From Microtetraspora malaysiensis (lineage in GTDB: Bacteria; Actinomycetota; Actinomycetes; Streptosporangiales; Streptosporangiaceae), in the NCBI RefSeq assembly GCF_001528665.1, contig NZ_BBYJ01000008.1, positions 186,001-250,000 on the forward strand: a DNA stretch of 64,000 nt, read 5' to 3'. Below are positions 62,070 through 64,000 of the stretch, piece by piece; position 1 is the first letter of the stretch; the number at the start of each line of letters is the position of its first letter. The notes below the pieces were generated by a model, which made no database searches, was not told where the DNA came from, and saw nothing but the letters and a program-made list of their open reading frames with translations. Position numbers and translations under genes: made by a program.

Positions 62070-62316
62070 GCGGCAATGATGCCCGAGAGAACTGACACTT
62101 CTAGGTTTGCCTGCCAGCGGCGCCTCCGGCACCCAGCCGCGTGATCATTCCCCGTCGATCAGGCTGGCCATGGCGCTTCGGGCGGTCCTCATCCACATGG
62201 ATGATCGACATCAAACCGGCCCTGAAGATCGCGGAATGCACCCTAGCCGTGGCGACAGGCCAGAGGCGGCCGCCGCGGGTCGATCTCGACGATGCCGAAT
62301 AGGCGCACTGATCATG

Positions 62317-62350
62317 GTTAGCCAAATGGTGTACTGTTAGCCATATGGTG
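62317..62350 (+). promoter_or_regulatory. Tandem operator-like repeats overlapping the ArsR-type start codon
   Basis: GTTAGCCAAATGGTG (62317-62331) and GTTAGCCATATGGTG (62336-62350) differ at one base and repeat with a 19-base period, about two helical turns. The second contains the palindrome CCATATGG and the start ATG. TACTGT between them could be the -10 element of a leaderless transcript. Confidence 0.6.
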
Positions 62351-63106
62351 AACGATCCGTTCCGGGCCGTGGCCCACCCGATCCGGCGCAGGATGATCGA
62401 ACGTCTGGGCAACGGCCCCGCGACGGTCGGCGAAGTGACCTCAGACCTGGGCGTCTCCAAACCGACGATCACCAAGCACCTGAAGATCCTCGAAGAAGCC
62501 GGCATCATCGTCCGCCACGTCGTCGGCCGCACCCACCGGCTGGCGTTGAACCCGGCGGCCCTCATCGACACCGTCAGCTGGGTCGACCGCCAGCGCGCCC
62601 TCTGGGAGCGCATGTTCGACACCGTCGAGGAACACCTTGCCAACAAGGAGCAGACCAACGTGACCGACACAGCCATGCCGACCGCCGTCCGCATCGAACG
62701 CACCTATCGGGCACCCGCAGACGTCGTGTTCGACGCCTGGACCAACCCCGAAGTAATCAGGAAGTGGTGGCACGCCGGCCCCGACTGGGACACAGCCGAG
62801 GCCCAGGTCGACCTCCGAGTCGGCGGACACCTGCGCGTCGTGATGCGCGACACCGAGGGCGTCGAGTACACCGGAACCGCTACGTACACGGTCGTGGAAC
62901 GCCCCTCGCGTCTGGGCTGGATCTGGCACGGCGAAGAGGGCGAGGCAGGCACCGGATCGCGGTGCGACCTGGAAATCAGCGAGCGGGACGGCGTCACCCG
63001 CGTGGTCCTCACCCACAGCGGTCTGCCCGATCAACACGCGGCAGCGGAGCTCCGCGAGGGCTGGGGCCTGTGCCTGGACAACCTCGACACGGTCCTCGCC
63101 CGATGA
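62345..63106 (+). CDS. ArsR-type HTH regulator fused to an AHSA1/SRPBCC domain
   Basis: 253 residues. Residues 1-~95 are a winged helix (FRAVAHPIRRRMIERL, VGEVTSDLGVSKPTITKHLKIL, GRTHRLALNPAAL) without the metal-binding Cys of arsenic sensors. Residues ~105-253 are an AHSA1 (Hsp90-activator-like) START-fold domain: RIERTYRAPADVVFDAWTNPEVIRKWW, LRVGGHLRVVM, GWGLCLDNLD. These are usually two adjacent genes; here they are one. The protein may bind a hydrophobic ligand and repress its own operon. There is no ribosome-binding site and repeats cover the start codon, so transcription probably begins at the ATG. It overlaps the PPOX gene (ATGA). Confidence 0.88.
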   Translation: MVNDPFRAVAHPIRRRMIERLGNGPATVGEVTSDLGVSKPTITKHLKILEEAGIIVRHVVGRTHRLALNPAALIDTVSWVDRQRALWERMFDTVEEHLANKEQTNVTDTAMPTAVRIERTYRAPADVVFDAWTNPEVIRKWWHAGPDWDTAEAQVDLRVGGHLRVVMRDTEGVEYTGTATYTVVERPSRLGWIWHGEEGEAGTGSRCDLEISERDGVTRVVLTHSGLPDQHAAAELREGWGLCLDNLDTVLAR

Positions 63107-63612
63107 CGCGCCTCGACGGCCCGATGGCCTTGCCTCAGGGCGATGTCCGCCTGCTGGAAACCGACGTGGCCCAACGGCTGCTCCACTCCACCGAGCTGGC
63201 CCGCGTCGCCTACGTGGCCAAGGACGGAACGCCACGGGTGTTCCCCATGCTGTTCCACTGGAACGGAAGCGAGGTCGTGCTCTCCACGTTCGGAGGCTCC
63301 AAGGTCAACGCGCTACGGGTCCGACCCGACATCGCCATCACGATCGACGCGGCCACCACTCCACCCTCAGTCCTCCTCATCCGAGGCAAAGCCGAAGTCA
63401 CCGACGTCGAGGGCATCGTCGAAGAATACGCAGCCGCCCAGCGCCGCTATGGCGGCGAGGAACAAGCAGCGGCGAACATCGCCGCGGTTGACCGGCCCGG
63501 CGTCAGAATGGTGCGCATCGCCGTCCGGCCGACATGGGTCGGCGTCCTGGACTTCGTCACCCGCTTCCCGGGTGGCACGACCCCCGAGGAGTTCGCTCAG
63601 CGAGGTCAATGA
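63103..63612 (+). CDS. PPOX-class (pyridoxamine 5'-phosphate oxidase-like) flavin/F420-binding protein
   Basis: 169 residues. The split-barrel fold is seen in LARVAYVAKDGTPRVFPMLFHWNG, VLSTFGGSKVNALRVRPDIAITID and SVLLIRGKAEVTDVEG. These proteins bind FMN or F420 and reduce or sense small molecules. It is translationally coupled to the ArsR-AHSA1 gene (ATGA), so the pair probably responds to one compound. A group II intron fragment begins 42 bases after its stop. Confidence 0.88.
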   Translation: MTRLDGPMALPQGDVRLLETDVAQRLLHSTELARVAYVAKDGTPRVFPMLFHWNGSEVVLSTFGGSKVNALRVRPDIAITIDAATTPPSVLLIRGKAEVTDVEGIVEEYAAAQRRYGGEEQAAANIAAVDRPGVRMVRIAVRPTWVGVLDFVTRFPGGTTPEEFAQRGQ

Positions 63613-63654
63613 GCAGGCCAACCGGCCATCGCCGATATCCCTGGCGAAGGACAA

Positions 63655-63732
63655 GAGCTGTATGACGGAGACTGTCACGCACGGTTCTGTGGGAGCCCGG
63701 GGGTGAGGTCCCCCCGGGCGACCCCCGGCTAC
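63655..63732 (+). mobile_element. Group II intron 3' remnant (domains V and VI)
   Basis: A 34-base domain V lies at 63655-63688. It starts GAGCTGTATGACGG, carries the AGC catalytic triad, folds on ACTGTC and closes with ACGGTTCT. A G/C-rich domain VI-like hairpin (GCCCGGGGG / CCCCCCGGGC) and an ACCCCCGGCTAC tail follow. I see no intron-encoded reverse transcriptase upstream, since the PPOX gene ends only 42 bases before, so this is a truncated intron end. Confidence 0.75.
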
Positions 63733-63835
63733 CAGTCGGGACGGCTGCTGGCTCGATCACTCCGATCAGCGGGTGACGGGAACGCCCACTATCGGATCGC
63801 GGAGGACGCAGACGTGATTTTGGAGGCCTGTGCCG

Positions 63836-64000
63836 GTGAGGATACTTTCTGTGCTGGCGGGGGTCGTGTTTCTGCTGGCCGGAATAAACGGCTGCATGAG
63901 CGAAGGCGTCGATAACGAAGCCAAGCTTTGTCTTGACCGCGCCAATCGAGAGAACGCGCTGTTCCGCCACGCCATCAGCGCCGTGCTCCCCGCGGATCAG
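63836..64000 (+). CDS. Lipoprotein-like protein, 5' part (cut by window end)
   Basis: A GTG (63836; another in-frame GTG at 63830) follows GGAGG at 63822-63826. The frame stays open to the window edge: a hydrophobic leader VRILSVLAGVVFLLAGINGC ending in a Cys like a lipobox, although Asn at -2 is unusual. Then come MSEGVDNEAKLCLDRANRE and an alpha-helical continuation. The family is not recognisable from 55 residues. It starts about 100 bases after the intron remnant. Confidence 0.6.
   Translation, partial: MRILSVLAGVVFLLAGINGCMSEGVDNEAKLCLDRANRENALFRHAISAVLPADQ

Noticed and set aside
62338-62350. NdeI-like CATATG as a cloning scar
   Set aside because: It is explained by the natural tandem operator-like repeats; nothing else suggests engineered DNA.
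63557-63970. Minus-strand frame over the window's right end
   Set aside because: It covers the intron remnant and the plus-strand lipoprotein start, and has no domain or ribosome-binding site.

Overview
The window is high-GC chromosomal DNA from a filamentous-type actinomycete (Actinomycetota, order Streptosporangiales or a close relative; this placement is inferred from gene content, not from a marker gene). The signs are strong G/C third positions, many GTG starts, GTGA/ATGA stop-start overlaps, XRE/DUF5753-DUF397-ATPase regulator trios, a class I terpene synthase, a bifunctional RNase H/phosphatase next to rnpB, and a gene block that I recognise as the SCO2521-SCO2524 families of Streptomyces coelicolor.

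Layout. 1-7.1 kb: a protein kinase fused to a lytic-transglycosylase-like domain, a cupin, an MFS carrier, a YCII/DGPF protein, a HAD phosphatase, a small membrane protein, a PfkB sugar kinase and a winged-helix regulator without a receiver domain. 7.2-11.8 kb: HrpA helicase and a second HAD hydrolase. 12.0-13.9 kb: a compact module of a 51-codon ORF, an OLD/RecF-type ATPase and a frameshifted TOPRIM-like DUF4276 protein, bordered by imperfect direct repeats. 14.0-15.8 kb: a DUF397 / XRE-DUF5753 / HATPase regulatory trio with a palindrome in the divergent promoter region. 15.9-17.3 kb: a Fic AMPylase gene between two copies of a 63-bp direct repeat that carries a hairpin. 17.3-25.8 kb: a secreted SGNH hydrolase, a tyrosine phosphatase, a Gfo/Idh/MocA oxidoreductase, a PAC2 protein, a terpene synthase, a STAND ATPase with TPR-like repeats and a small acidic protein.

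25.8-34 kb: an ABC-2 permease with a fused exported-peptidase/ABC-ATPase protein, a polytopic membrane protein, a CopD-CopC pair and a GT4 glycosyltransferase. 34-42 kb: a TAP-like secreted hydrolase, then a LacI regulator divergent from an ABC sugar uptake operon (lipoprotein, two permeases) and a cytoplasmic GH5-type glycosidase. Two palindromes in the divergent region, one close to the known CebR operator, suggest cello-oligosaccharide-type regulation. 42.3-44.6 kb: a short-chain dehydrogenase and a glycine-oxidase-like flavoenzyme.

44.5-50.2 kb (minus strand) is the most interesting block: five tightly packed genes. Four match the SCO2524, SCO2523 (variant P-loop), SCO2522 and SCO2521 families, and the fifth is a two-helix membrane protein with a soluble C-terminal domain. 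The genes overlap or nearly abut, so they look like one uncharacterised system. 50.4-60.8 kb: an atypical 2-hydroxyacid dehydrogenase, a ThDP enzyme converging on a histidine kinase through a palindrome that contains both stop codons, an M19 dipeptidase-M20 peptidase-GNAT operon, and a Nif3/zinc-ribbon/RNase H-phosphatase operon. 60.87-61.28 kb is rnpB. 61.3-64 kb looks less native: an SMI1/KNR4 (SUKH) protein, an ArsR-AHSA1 fusion with tandem operator-like repeats, a PPOX protein, an orphan group II intron domain V/VI fragment, and the start of a lipoprotein-like gene cut by the window edge. I saw no tRNA, CRISPR array or intact transposase.
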